Positions 8,057-14,721 of a DNA stretch of 17,416 nucleotides are shown piece after piece. The stretch covers positions 1 to 17,416 of the forward strand of contig DHHS01000025.1 in the NCBI GenBank assembly GCA_002403415.1, in the 5' to 3' direction. This DNA comes from Sphingomonas sp. UBA4766. Its GTDB lineage: Bacteria; Pseudomonadota; Alphaproteobacteria; Sphingomonadales; Sphingomonadaceae. Each line of letters opens with the position of its first letter. The stretch's first letter is position 1. Below the pieces are notes generated by a model. It had not been told where the DNA came from. It saw only the letters and a program-made list of their open reading frames with translations, and ran no database searches. Both the position numbers and the translations under genes were made by a program.

Positions 8057-8131
8057 GGGCGCGTAGCTCAGTGGTAGAGCACTGTGTTCACACCGCAGGG
8101 GTCGCAAGTTCAATCCTTGCCGCGCCCACCA
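8057..8131 (+). tRNA. tRNA-Val (anticodon CAC)
   Basis: A complete 75-base cloverleaf including the encoded 3' CCA. The acceptor stem GGGCGCG pairs with CGCGCCC, the D stem GCTC with GAGC, the anticodon stem CTGTG with CGCAG (one T-G pair), and the T stem GCAAG with CTTGC around loop TTCAATC. The anticodon loop TTCACAC gives CAC, which reads the valine codon GUG. It sits between hup and a strong terminator. No clear promoter is seen in the roughly 90 bases upstream, so it may be transcribed together with hup or from a weakly conserved promoter. Confidence 0.97.
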
Positions 8132-8140
8132 GCTTTTTGA

Positions 8141-8175
8141 GGCCTCGTCAGCACTGCTGACGGGGCCAAATTTTT
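8141..8175 (+). terminator. Rho-independent terminator after tRNA-Val
   Basis: A 12-base-pair stem, GGCCTCGTCAGC (8141-8152) with GCTGACGGGGCC (8156-8167), has a three-base loop and one T-G wobble and is followed by AAATTTTT (8168-8175). It starts 10 bases after the tRNA CCA end. This is the clearest intrinsic terminator in the window and should end tRNA, and possibly hup, transcription. Confidence 0.92.
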
Positions 8176-8287
8176 GTGGGTCATCCGCCGTGGCATCGGT
8201 GCACTCCCCGCCGCCATCTCTGTGGTTGATCCCCGCGCTCGTGTGGGGCAAAGAACCGGAGTCACTCACAAATCTAAAGGTTGGCTC

Positions 8288-8809
8288 GTGCGCATAATGG
8301 TCTTGGGCGCGTTAGTAATGGCGTCGGCGTGTAGCGATCAGGGGCCGGGTGAGCCACCCTCCGACATCGCCGCGCAAGCTGCCAAGGCGGCCCTGTCGAC
8401 CTCGCAAGCGCGCGGTGATGAGGCAGCAGACTCGCCGAGCGCGCGCGAGGCGCGTTCCGTTGTTGAACGGTATTTCGCGGCCGTAACCGCAAAGGACTTT
8501 CGGGCCGCCCATGCACTTTGGGGAAACGACGGCAAGGACAGCGGTGGATCGGTGGATGATCTTGCCCGCTCCATAGCCATTTACTCGCGCTATGAACCCG
8601 AAGTGGGCAATCCCACCGCCATTCGCACGCGGGACGGGATGCAGTATGTTCTGGTGTCAGCTAAGTTGTTCGTTGAGAACAGGAAGACCGGCAACACCGC
8701 CAGCCGGGACGGCAATGTCATGCTGCGGCGATCGAGCAACCCAACGGAAACCGACCCGACAAAGCGCGAGTGGCGCATCTGGGGTATTGATTTACGCGTT
8801 CGCAGTTGA
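8288..8809 (+). CDS. Putative lipoprotein of unknown function
   Basis: The product is 173 residues from the GTG at 8288, which has AAAGG seven bases upstream (8276-8280); an ATG at 8297 is the alternative. The N-terminus MRIMVLGALVMASACSDQG is a short basic and hydrophobic leader ending in a lipobox-like ASAC, so lipidation at that cysteine is probable though the -3 residue is not canonical. A low-complexity Ala/Ser-rich linker follows, then a compact domain starting REARSVVERYFAAVTAKDFRAAHALW, reminiscent of small periplasmic NTF2-like folds in which a helix pair precedes a curved sheet. The protein family is not recognised. A longer frame starts at 8174 inside the tRNA terminator and is rejected. 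Genes on both sides give no functional clue; the next gene is convergent. Confidence 0.75.
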   Translation: MRIMVLGALVMASACSDQGPGEPPSDIAAQAAKAALSTSQARGDEAADSPSAREARSVVERYFAAVTAKDFRAAHALWGNDGKDSGGSVDDLARSIAIYSRYEPEVGNPTAIRTRDGMQYVLVSAKLFVENRKTGNTASRDGNVMLRRSSNPTETDPTKREWRIWGIDLRVRS

Positions 8810-8879
8810 CGTGGTTGGGAAGGAGGGAAGTGCACGTAACCGCGCATTCCGCCTCCTTTGCTGGATCGAGATCGGCGAA

Positions 8880-8916
8880 GGGGGATACAGTCGGCGCGAC
8901 ACCAGCCGCATCCCCC
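8880..8916. terminator. Hairpin between convergent genes, possible bidirectional terminator
   Basis: GGGGGAT (8880-8886) pairs with ATCCCCC (8910-8916), with an inner stem CGGC (8892-8895) against GCCG (8905-8908). It lies in the 114-base gap between the convergent lipoprotein and TonB receptor genes and ends 7 bases from the receptor stop. Neither side has a strong T-run, so intrinsic termination is uncertain. Confidence 0.4.
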
Positions 8917-8923
8917 AAATAAA

Positions 8924-11659
8924 TCAGAACTTCACCCCCAAGCTAAGGCTTGCGGTAGTTCCTACGCTGTAAAGGTTGTAGAAAATACGGTTAGCGCCGC
9001 TCTGTTGAAATTCGCGGAAACGCGTGCCGGTAATATTGCGCACGTCGAGCTTAATCTCGGTCTCGACCCCACCGATCTTGACGCCCTGACGCGCAACGAA
9101 ATCCAGACGGAAGCCGGGAAACTCGAAGATGTCCGGCTGCCCTGAACCCCCGCGGATTGTCGCGCGACCGCTGGCGTAGTTGAGGAGGAGCGTTTGCTGC
9201 GACAGCTTGTCCTGATCCTCAAAACCTAACTCAAGGTTAGCGATGTGATCCGACTGCCCCGTCAGCGGCACGCCGTTACGAAACAGCTGATTGGCGAGCG
9301 TAATCCCCGAAAGGCTGAACACTCGTGCGGGATCATTCGGCCCAACTTCGATCCGAGATTGCGTAAAGGTGTAGTTCGCAATCACGACCGCGCGCCGCGA
9401 TGACCAGAACTTGCCGTCACCGAAGAGCTTATCTAGCGCGAAATACTTCTGCGTCTCAATTTCTGTACCGTAAAGCTGCGCGGTCGGAGCATTCGCAAAA
9501 CTGGTGGTGACCGCATTGTCACTAAAGCTGGCGAAGGTTTCAATCGGATTGTCGATCCGCTTATAAAAACCAGCGACTGACAAACGCTGATCGCGCGCAA
9601 AATACCATTCCCAACGCAACTCAGCGTTATAAAGCTGGGTATCGACCAAGAACGGGTTACCGCGATACTGACGGTTATCGTCAGGATCGAAATAATTCTG
9701 GAAGATCAGCTCGCGGAACTGCGGACGCGCAATTGTCTGCGATCCCGCCAATCGGAATTGCATCTCCGGTGTAAGCTTGAATGTCAGCGTAATTGCCGGG
9801 AGGAAGTAGGTCCGGTTGAGGTTCGTCGATGCGAGCGAGACCGCTGGAACGTTGAACACCTGAATAGCGTTGACCTGTTGCCGGCCTGCTTCAACGCGGA
9901 AACCGGTATCAAGACTGAGCCGGTCATTGATATCCCATTGCAACCGGGCATAACCGGCATGCACGACCAAGCTTGCGCCGAACACGGGATTACCTTCGTT
10001 CGTGTCGACCAAGTTGATGTTGAAGGCCCGGATAACGGCGGGTTGCAACAGCAGATCGGGACGCAACACGCCCACGCCCGCTGGGAAATTACCGCCCGCC
10101 GTGAACAGGAATTCGCGCCGTTCGGTGCGCCGGAACGTGTCCTGATACGCATAGCCGAGTGTCGCAGTGATTGCCGGATCAAACTTGTATGACAAGTCAA
10201 AGCCTGTCGAATAGAGCGTTTCGCGCAAGTCCGAGAATGTCGTGCTCGCGGTCCCGCGGGTGCCGTTGTTCAACTGGTTGACAAAGACTGCACCAAACGG
10301 ATCCGCAGCCGAATTGCTGCGGAAATATTCAAAGCTCAATTCGTTCGGCGCTTCACGGCGTGAATTCGCATATGCGGCGCGCACGTCAAGCCGCAACGCA
10401 TCGGTCAGGCGGAACTCGCCTACCAATTGCGTGTCAAGCAGCTGACGCTCGAACCATGCCGTGTCCTGTTGCTGAAGGGTCGCGGTGGTCGAGGTTGTCG
10501 CCCGCGTACCAACGCCGAGCCGGGCCTGCTTCAACGTGTCGCGGATGTACAATGTCGTCCAGCGGATCTTGTTCGGGCCAAAGTCATAGCTTGCACCGAT
10601 CAGCCCATCCACGACCAGGCGATTGTCAGTGATGACACGCTGAAAATCGAGTTCGCGCGTTGACAGGTCGAGCGACGCTGCCGTCTGCTGCGTCGTGCTG
10701 CGCGTCCGCCACTTGTTGCTATAACCAAAGGTCGCGATCAACCCGAGCGTGTGGTCACCAATGTCCCACGATTTTCCAGCTTCAAGCGACACCGACCAGT
10801 TTGGTGGGAGCGCACGGTTGCGCTGAACAATGGCATTGCTGCCCGTGACCAATTGCGATGCGATCGCCTGAGTATCCACATTGCCTTGGCTGATTCGTTG
10901 ACCGCTGGCCAGGAAAGAGGCCAGCGCGGGCGGGATGTCCCGCGCGCCATTGTCAAAGCCGGTCCAGTCGCTTGAGCTGCCAAAATAGGTATACCCCAAT
11001 TGGCCCGTCGTGACGCTGTCACCCCCGATGCTCGCATTGATCTTGAAAAATGGCTCTTTCGGCACTGATTTGGTGGTGAGGTTGATGACGCCGCCGCCAT
11101 ATTCGCCGGGGAAGTTCGAAGAATAGGTCTTTTGAACGAGCGTCGAGCCGATTACGCTGGTCGGAAAAATATCGAGCGGCACAACGCGGCGCAGGGGCTC
11201 GGGGCTGGGCAGCGGCGAGCCGTTGAGTAGTGCGAGTGAATAGCGATCACCCAAGCCGCGCACATACACAAAGCCCTTGCCCACAACGCTGAGGCCGGTC
11301 ACGCGGGAAAGGGCGCCCGCGATATCGCCTTCACCCGTGCGCGCGATGTCGGCGCTCGACAGGATCGAGAGTGACTGCGTGCTCGTCTTGGCGATGTTAC
11401 CCCCGCTCCGCCGGGCGGTCACAACAACTTCAGTAGCGCCGGGCACGGAGACTTCGGGCGTTTCCTCTACCGGTTCAGCCGCCTGATCCGCGCCAGGTTC
11501 GGCTGACGTCGTCTGATCAGCAGGCGGTGTCTGATCAGCAGGCGGTGGCACCGCCGGGGCAGGCGCCGGCGTCGGAGCCGTCTGAGCGAGAGCGACCGAC
11601 GGGGCCACTAACGCGGTTGAAATTAGCAACAGGCTCGCAAGCTCGAACGGCCTCGACAT
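8924..11659 (-). CDS. TonB-dependent outer-membrane receptor
   Basis: This 911-residue protein has a signal peptide (residues 1-25, cleavage after ALA), a Pro/Ala/Gln-rich linker to about residue 70, and a TonB-box-like segment at TEVVVTARR. The plug domain follows: SLSILSSADIARTGEGDIAGALSRVTGL, then YVRGLGDRYSLALLNGSPLP, then EYGGGVINLTTKS. A large beta-barrel ends in phenylalanine (LSLGVKF), as outer-membrane barrels require. Such receptors import scarce ligands using TonB-ExbBD energy. The YVRGLGDRY plug type is not one of the classical siderophore or B12 classes, so the substrate cannot be read directly. AAGGGGG precedes the ATG. It lies 80 bases downstream of the beta-helix lipoprotein gene and is probably transcribed with it from the Pho-box-like promoter; a phosphorus-containing ligand is an inference from that. 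Confidence 0.93.
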   Translation of the reverse strand: MSRPFELASLLLISTALVAPSVALAQTAPTPAPAPAVPPPADQTPPADQTTSAEPGADQAAEPVEETPEVSVPGATEVVVTARRSGGNIAKTSTQSLSILSSADIARTGEGDIAGALSRVTGLSVVGKGFVYVRGLGDRYSLALLNGSPLPSPEPLRRVVPLDIFPTSVIGSTLVQKTYSSNFPGEYGGGVINLTTKSVPKEPFFKINASIGGDSVTTGQLGYTYFGSSSDWTGFDNGARDIPPALASFLASGQRISQGNVDTQAIASQLVTGSNAIVQRNRALPPNWSVSLEAGKSWDIGDHTLGLIATFGYSNKWRTRSTTQQTAASLDLSTRELDFQRVITDNRLVVDGLIGASYDFGPNKIRWTTLYIRDTLKQARLGVGTRATTSTTATLQQQDTAWFERQLLDTQLVGEFRLTDALRLDVRAAYANSRREAPNELSFEYFRSNSAADPFGAVFVNQLNNGTRGTASTTFSDLRETLYSTGFDLSYKFDPAITATLGYAYQDTFRRTERREFLFTAGGNFPAGVGVLRPDLLLQPAVIRAFNINLVDTNEGNPVFGASLVVHAGYARLQWDINDRLSLDTGFRVEAGRQQVNAIQVFNVPAVSLASTNLNRTYFLPAITLTFKLTPEMQFRLAGSQTIARPQFRELIFQNYFDPDDNRQYRGNPFLVDTQLYNAELRWEWYFARDQRLSVAGFYKRIDNPIETFASFSDNAVTTSFANAPTAQLYGTEIETQKYFALDKLFGDGKFWSSRRAVVIANYTFTQSRIEVGPNDPARVFSLSGITLANQLFRNGVPLTGQSDHIANLELGFEDQDKLSQQTLLLNYASGRATIRGGSGQPDIFEFPGFRLDFVARQGVKIGGVETEIKLDVRNITGTRFREFQQSGANRIFYNLYSVGTTASLSLGVKF
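11511..11546. repeat. Perfect 2 x 18-bp tandem repeat in the TonB receptor linker
   Basis: GTCTGATCAGCAGGCGGT occurs twice in direct succession (11511-11528 and 11529-11546). It encodes two copies of a PPADQT-type hexapeptide in the proline-rich linker before the plug. The unit is a multiple of three, so copy-number change would lengthen the linker without shifting the frame. Confidence 0.9.
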
Positions 11660-11686
11660 CGTCTACCCCCTTGATCAAATCTGATT

Positions 11687-11722
11687 GGGGCGGCGCGTAG
11701 CTCAACAGCAACGCCCCGCCCC
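11687..11722 (-). other. Strong intergenic hairpin between the lipoprotein and TonB receptor genes
   Basis: The plus-strand arms GGGGCGGCGCGT (11687-11698) and ACGCCCCGCCCC (11711-11722) pair over 12 positions with one mismatch around a 12-base loop. It lies 18 bases after the stop of the lipoprotein gene and 27 bases before the receptor ATG. No T-run follows on the minus strand, so it is more likely an mRNA-stabilising or partial-termination element than a full terminator. It could set different expression levels for the two genes. Confidence 0.55.
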
Positions 11723-11739
11723 AGATTACCGTCCCAAAA

Positions 11740-13485
11740 TCAGAAAGTTGGGAGCGAGGTGCAGAGACCGGTATTGGTTCCGAGGTTCAACGCCGTGCTG
11801 TTGCACGTCCACTGAGTATACCAGGTATCGGCCGCATTGCGGACAGCGCCCGCAAAGGTTACCGCGTCAAAGAATTGCGGCTGGCCACCGCGGTTGAGCG
11901 CGAGCGTGGGTTGGCCCGACGCTGCGTGGACGTTTGACGGATCGAAGGCAGGCACGGCAGTTTCAGTCGCGCCATTGATAAAGGTGTTGGTGAAGCTCGG
12001 CGTATAGGTGGCCGAGTTGCCATTGGCACCTGCGCCGAAGATGCTCATCACGTCGGCAGCCGTCACAGAGTTGATGCCCGAGAACGGGGTTGCGCCGCAC
12101 TGCATCTGGACCGAGCGGAAGACCGGCGCGCCGAGCTCGTCATTGCCCGTCGCTGCCCCGGCGACATTCTGGTTCGTCGCATTAACGCCCAGGCTCGCCG
12201 TCGTCGCAGCGGTGTTTGCGCGGCTGATCCGCAAGCACGACGGTGACGGCGTCGCGAGTACGAAGCCGTTGAGCAGCGAATAGTCAGTACCGCCGCGCAG
12301 CAGAATCGCCGCCGATGCCGATGCGTTGTTTACGCGGTGCAAGAAGGTGAAGTTCGACACGATCGTGTTCTGACGCGGTAGGTTGCCGTCAACCGCATTG
12401 TCCGAGTCGGCTTCGATGATCGCGTCGGTGCCGCGGCTTTCCGTGCCCGCACGCTGCGCGATAAGCACATACTGGAAGTTTGCCTTCACGCCCGTGTCGG
12501 TGTCGAGGTTATCGTCCTCGGCGCCCACCGAGATGAAGAAGCGCATGTTGACGCGACCGCCGAAGAATTCGGCGCCGTCATCCGAGCTGTTGTACGACAT
12601 GATGTTGTTGAGCACTGTGCCGCTGCCGATGCTCGACGTGGTGAGCGATTGCAGCTCGCTGTTGCCCGACAGCACGAAGCCCGAATAACGGATCTGCACG
12701 AAGCTAATGCGGCCGCTGCTTTCGGTGTTGTTAGCGCCGCCATAAACGGCCGGGTCAATCGCGCCTTCGGTTTGGCGTTCGCATGCCGTGGTGCCTGGCG
12801 TTGCCGCCGAGGCCGAACAATCGGTCGTCTGCGCGCGGCCGAGCAGCACAACGCCGCCCCATTGACCGGTCGACGTTTCGGTGTTCAGCCCCTGAATGTT
12901 GTCACGGCTGGTGAAGATGATCGGCTGAGTCGGGGTGCCAACGGCTTGGATCGAGTTGCCGCGGTTCACCGCGAGCCAAGAGGTACCGGTGCCGGCAAAC
13001 AGGATCACCCCAGGCTCAATCGCGAGCACGACATTGGTGGTGCCCGTCGTCGTTGCACCCTGATCATTGCCGACGTCTACGCGACCGTTCATCTGATACA
13101 GCACGCCAGCCAGACGGGGCAGGGTGACGGTGACCGAGGGGATCGTGCCGTTCGGGGCCGTTGGCGCGATGATGCGCGCGGGCAGCGTGCAGACGCGATA
13201 GGTGCCGGTCGGGCCCGAAATCGTACCGCTATCGGTCAGCAATGTGCCGGGGCCACTGGTGTTCGAAATCGTCGGGCAGCCCGCCGCCGGCGTAACCAAT
13301 GCAACCGTGGGGGTGGGAGTCGGGGTCGGCGTGGGGGTGGGGGCAGGCGTGACGTTGGTTGTGTTGTTGTTGATCGTGACGTTGCCGCCGGTGCCAGGCG
13401 ACGCAATATCATTGGCGCCGCAGCCGCTCAGCACAATGAGCGAAGTTGTCGCGATGAGCGTGCGACGCAAATTGGAATTCATCAT
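11740..13485 (-). CDS. Secreted beta-helix-like lipoprotein paired with a TonB receptor
   Basis: This 581-residue protein starts MMNSNLRRTLIATTSLIVLSGC, a lipoprotein signal peptide with lipobox LSGC (Cys22) and Gly at +2, compatible with outer-membrane delivery. Next comes a Thr/Pro repeat linker (about residues 47-60), then a long Asn/Gly/Ser/Thr-rich region of short strands such as ISFVQIRYSGFVLSGNSELQS, suggesting a right-handed parallel beta-helix. A conserved-looking acidic patch, DDGAEFFGGRVNMRFFISVGAEDDNLDTDTG, could bind metal or ligand. Paired cysteines (DCSASAATPGTTACE and near the C-terminus) suggest disulfides, consistent with an exported protein. No enzymatic motif is recognised. 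It probably works on the cell surface with the TonB receptor encoded immediately downstream. The start could be either of two adjacent ATGs (13485 or 13482); AGGGAA precedes them. Confidence 0.82.
   Translation of the reverse strand: MMNSNLRRTLIATTSLIVLSGCGANDIASPGTGGNVTINNNTTNVTPAPTPTPTPTPTPTVALVTPAAGCPTISNTSGPGTLLTDSGTISGPTGTYRVCTLPARIIAPTAPNGTIPSVTVTLPRLAGVLYQMNGRVDVGNDQGATTTGTTNVVLAIEPGVILFAGTGTSWLAVNRGNSIQAVGTPTQPIIFTSRDNIQGLNTETSTGQWGGVVLLGRAQTTDCSASAATPGTTACERQTEGAIDPAVYGGANNTESSGRISFVQIRYSGFVLSGNSELQSLTTSSIGSGTVLNNIMSYNSSDDGAEFFGGRVNMRFFISVGAEDDNLDTDTGVKANFQYVLIAQRAGTESRGTDAIIEADSDNAVDGNLPRQNTIVSNFTFLHRVNNASASAAILLRGGTDYSLLNGFVLATPSPSCLRISRANTAATTASLGVNATNQNVAGAATGNDELGAPVFRSVQMQCGATPFSGINSVTAADVMSIFGAGANGNSATYTPSFTNTFINGATETAVPAFDPSNVHAASGQPTLALNRGGQPQFFDAVTFAGAVRNAADTWYTQWTCNSTALNLGTNTGLCTSLPTF
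13311..13350. repeat. Short G-rich hexanucleotide repeat encoding the Thr-Pro linker
   Basis: Imperfect GGGGTS-type hexamers (plus strand) encode consecutive Thr-Pro dipeptides in the lipoprotein. They form a flexible stalk between the lipid anchor and the beta-helix domain. The repeats can slip in units of six without breaking the frame. Confidence 0.7.
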
Positions 13486-13606
13486 TTCCCTGTCTCCAGC
13501 GTGTTTTCTGACCGACTAATGGTCGTTGCCACGACGATGCCGCCGCGAGTCGGTTTGCCCCCCCGCGCCTTCGTCTGATAACGCTCTAGAAACCCTAGGT
13601 TACGCG

Positions 13607-13660
13607 AAGATAGGATTTTGATGACGATTTAATGACCCAAAAATTACAGAAAAGCGTCAG
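13607..13660 (-). promoter_or_regulatory. Pho-box-like array and -10 element upstream of the lipoprotein/TonB pair
   Basis: Read on the minus strand, heptamers CTGACGC (13660-13654), CTGTAAT (13649-13643), GGGTCAT (13638-13632), TCGTCAT (13627-13621) and ATCCTAT (13616-13610) occur at exact 11-base intervals. They are separated by A/T-rich spacers TTTT, TTTT, TAAA and CAAA. The PhoB consensus is CTGTCAT repeated with a 4-base spacer; the central three match at 6, 5 and 5 of 7 positions. TATCTT (13612-13607) follows the TCGTCAT heptamer after 8 bases and could be the -10. This arrangement is what PhoB-activated promoters show, where Pho boxes replace the -35. A transcription start near 13600 would leave a leader of about 115 bases. 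The first heptamer overlaps the stop of the radical SAM gene. Inference only: PhoB binding has not been tested. Confidence 0.6.
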
Positions 13661-14721
13661 TCTGTCAGGGCATAGAGGCGTTGCAAGCGTGCCAGACGGC
13701 GCTCTGCCAGTGTTGCGGCGAGGGAGTCCGCAAACTGCCGATCGCACCCGATGCACGGATTGGAAAAGGCGCGTCCGCTAGGGTCGATCGTCTCCGACAT
13801 CGCCGCGAAATCCGCTCGCGATACTCCCTCGGCAAGGCCCATCGCCTCGGGGTCCCCACGATTGATCGCCTGAAGCGCGGGTTCGGCCCGTAAGTCTTCG
13901 AGCACGTCCTCCAGACGCTCTTCTGCCAGATTGGCGAGCGGCGCTTTCGTTTTCAGGCAGCAGGGATAGATTGATCCATCGGGTTCGATCGCGACTTCCG
14001 ATCCCGCACGCCCAAAATCCAGAAACCCCTTACCGCCAGACCAGCGTGCGCAGAAATTGGTGCCGTAATCGGCATTGGACAGCCCGTTTTGCCACGCGCG
14101 ACCGCGCGGCCACAATTCGCCGATCCACAAATCCGGCTGCGCGCCAAAAAAGGTGAAAGTGGCGCCGCCCTGGCCCCGCGCGCGCAGCGCGGGCTTAGTG
14201 ACGGCGGGCGCTTTCGACAGGCCAAGATCGATTTCAGTGACGCCGTGCCGCGCCATCATCGCGCGCAGCCGCGCCATCAGGTCAAACTTCCCCTGACCGC
14301 TATGGCCGACATGATAATCGTCGATACTGGCAATGGCGATCGCATCGACCCCGCGCGCAATCATTTCGGTCAGCATCGTATCGCTCAGGATGTCGCCCGT
14401 CGTCTGCATCGCGATCCGGGGTCGGCCCTGCGGCCAGCGCGCCGCAATCGCGTCGAGCAGGGGATAGAATAACCGTTCGCGCACGCCGTCGATCAGCAGC
14501 TCCCCGCCCGCCAGCACGATCGTGGTCGGGCGCGTCCGTCCTGCCTCATCAACCCAGGTCATCGCATCGGGCAGGTTTGCAAGGATGCGCGGATAAGCGC
14601 GCTCCCCTTCGCCAATCACGGCGTCAAGGTCTGCGCGGGTATAGGGACGAAAGCGTTCGTCGTAACAATGGCGGCATTTGCGATGGCAGGCCCAGGTAAC
14701 GACCCAGTATAGTGATTGCAT
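13657..14721 (-). CDS. Radical SAM protein with additional C-terminal cysteine clusters
   Basis: This 354-residue protein starts MQSLYWVVTWACHRKCRHCYD, in which Cys12, Cys16 and Cys19 form the CxxxCxxC motif that binds the [4Fe-4S] cluster of radical SAM enzymes. A GGE motif (VLAGGELLID) completes the SAM site. Further cysteines occur at TNFCARW, IYPCC and NPCIGC in the C-terminal third, a layout like a reduced SPASM domain that could hold a second cluster. The substrate is unknown. The start at 14721 is chosen because its ATG overlaps the GT87 gene stop (TGATG) and GGACGGGAAG lies upstream; a start at 14760 is possible but adds only 13 non-conserved residues. Co-transcription with two glycosyltransferase genes suggests a role in modifying a glycan, lipid carrier or related peptide. 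Confidence 0.88.
   Translation of the reverse strand: MQSLYWVVTWACHRKCRHCYDERFRPYTRADLDAVIGEGERAYPRILANLPDAMTWVDEAGRTRPTTIVLAGGELLIDGVRERLFYPLLDAIAARWPQGRPRIAMQTTGDILSDTMLTEMIARGVDAIAIASIDDYHVGHSGQGKFDLMARLRAMMARHGVTEIDLGLSKAPAVTKPALRARGQGGATFTFFGAQPDLWIGELWPRGRAWQNGLSNADYGTNFCARWSGGKGFLDFGRAGSEVAIEPDGSIYPCCLKTKAPLANLAEERLEDVLEDLRAEPALQAINRGDPEAMGLAEGVSRADFAAMSETIDPSGRAFSNPCIGCDRQFADSLAATLAERRLARLQRLYALTD

Noticed and set aside
8054..8269. A 71-codon minus-strand frame across the tRNA encoding ...WWARQGLNLRPLRCEHSALPLSYAP
   Set aside because: This peptide is the antisense reading of the tRNA gene and its flanks, a well-known false prediction in many genomes.
11689..11704. GGCGCGTAGCTCA, identical to the 5' part of tRNA-Val at 8058-8070, suggesting a tRNA remnant or attachment site
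   Set aside because: Only 13 bases match, none of the other tRNA arms are present, and the sequence is fully explained as one arm and loop of the hairpin. A match of this length is expected by chance in 17 kb. No integrase is nearby.
13311..13350. G-rich repeat as a phase-variation tract
   Set aside because: The unit is six bases, so slippage keeps the frame; it can change linker length but not switch the gene on or off.
12649..13578. A 309-codon plus-strand frame opposite the beta-helix lipoprotein gene
   Set aside because: It is Arg/Gly-rich with no recognisable domain, as expected for the antisense of a Thr/Ala/Pro-rich GC-rich gene.
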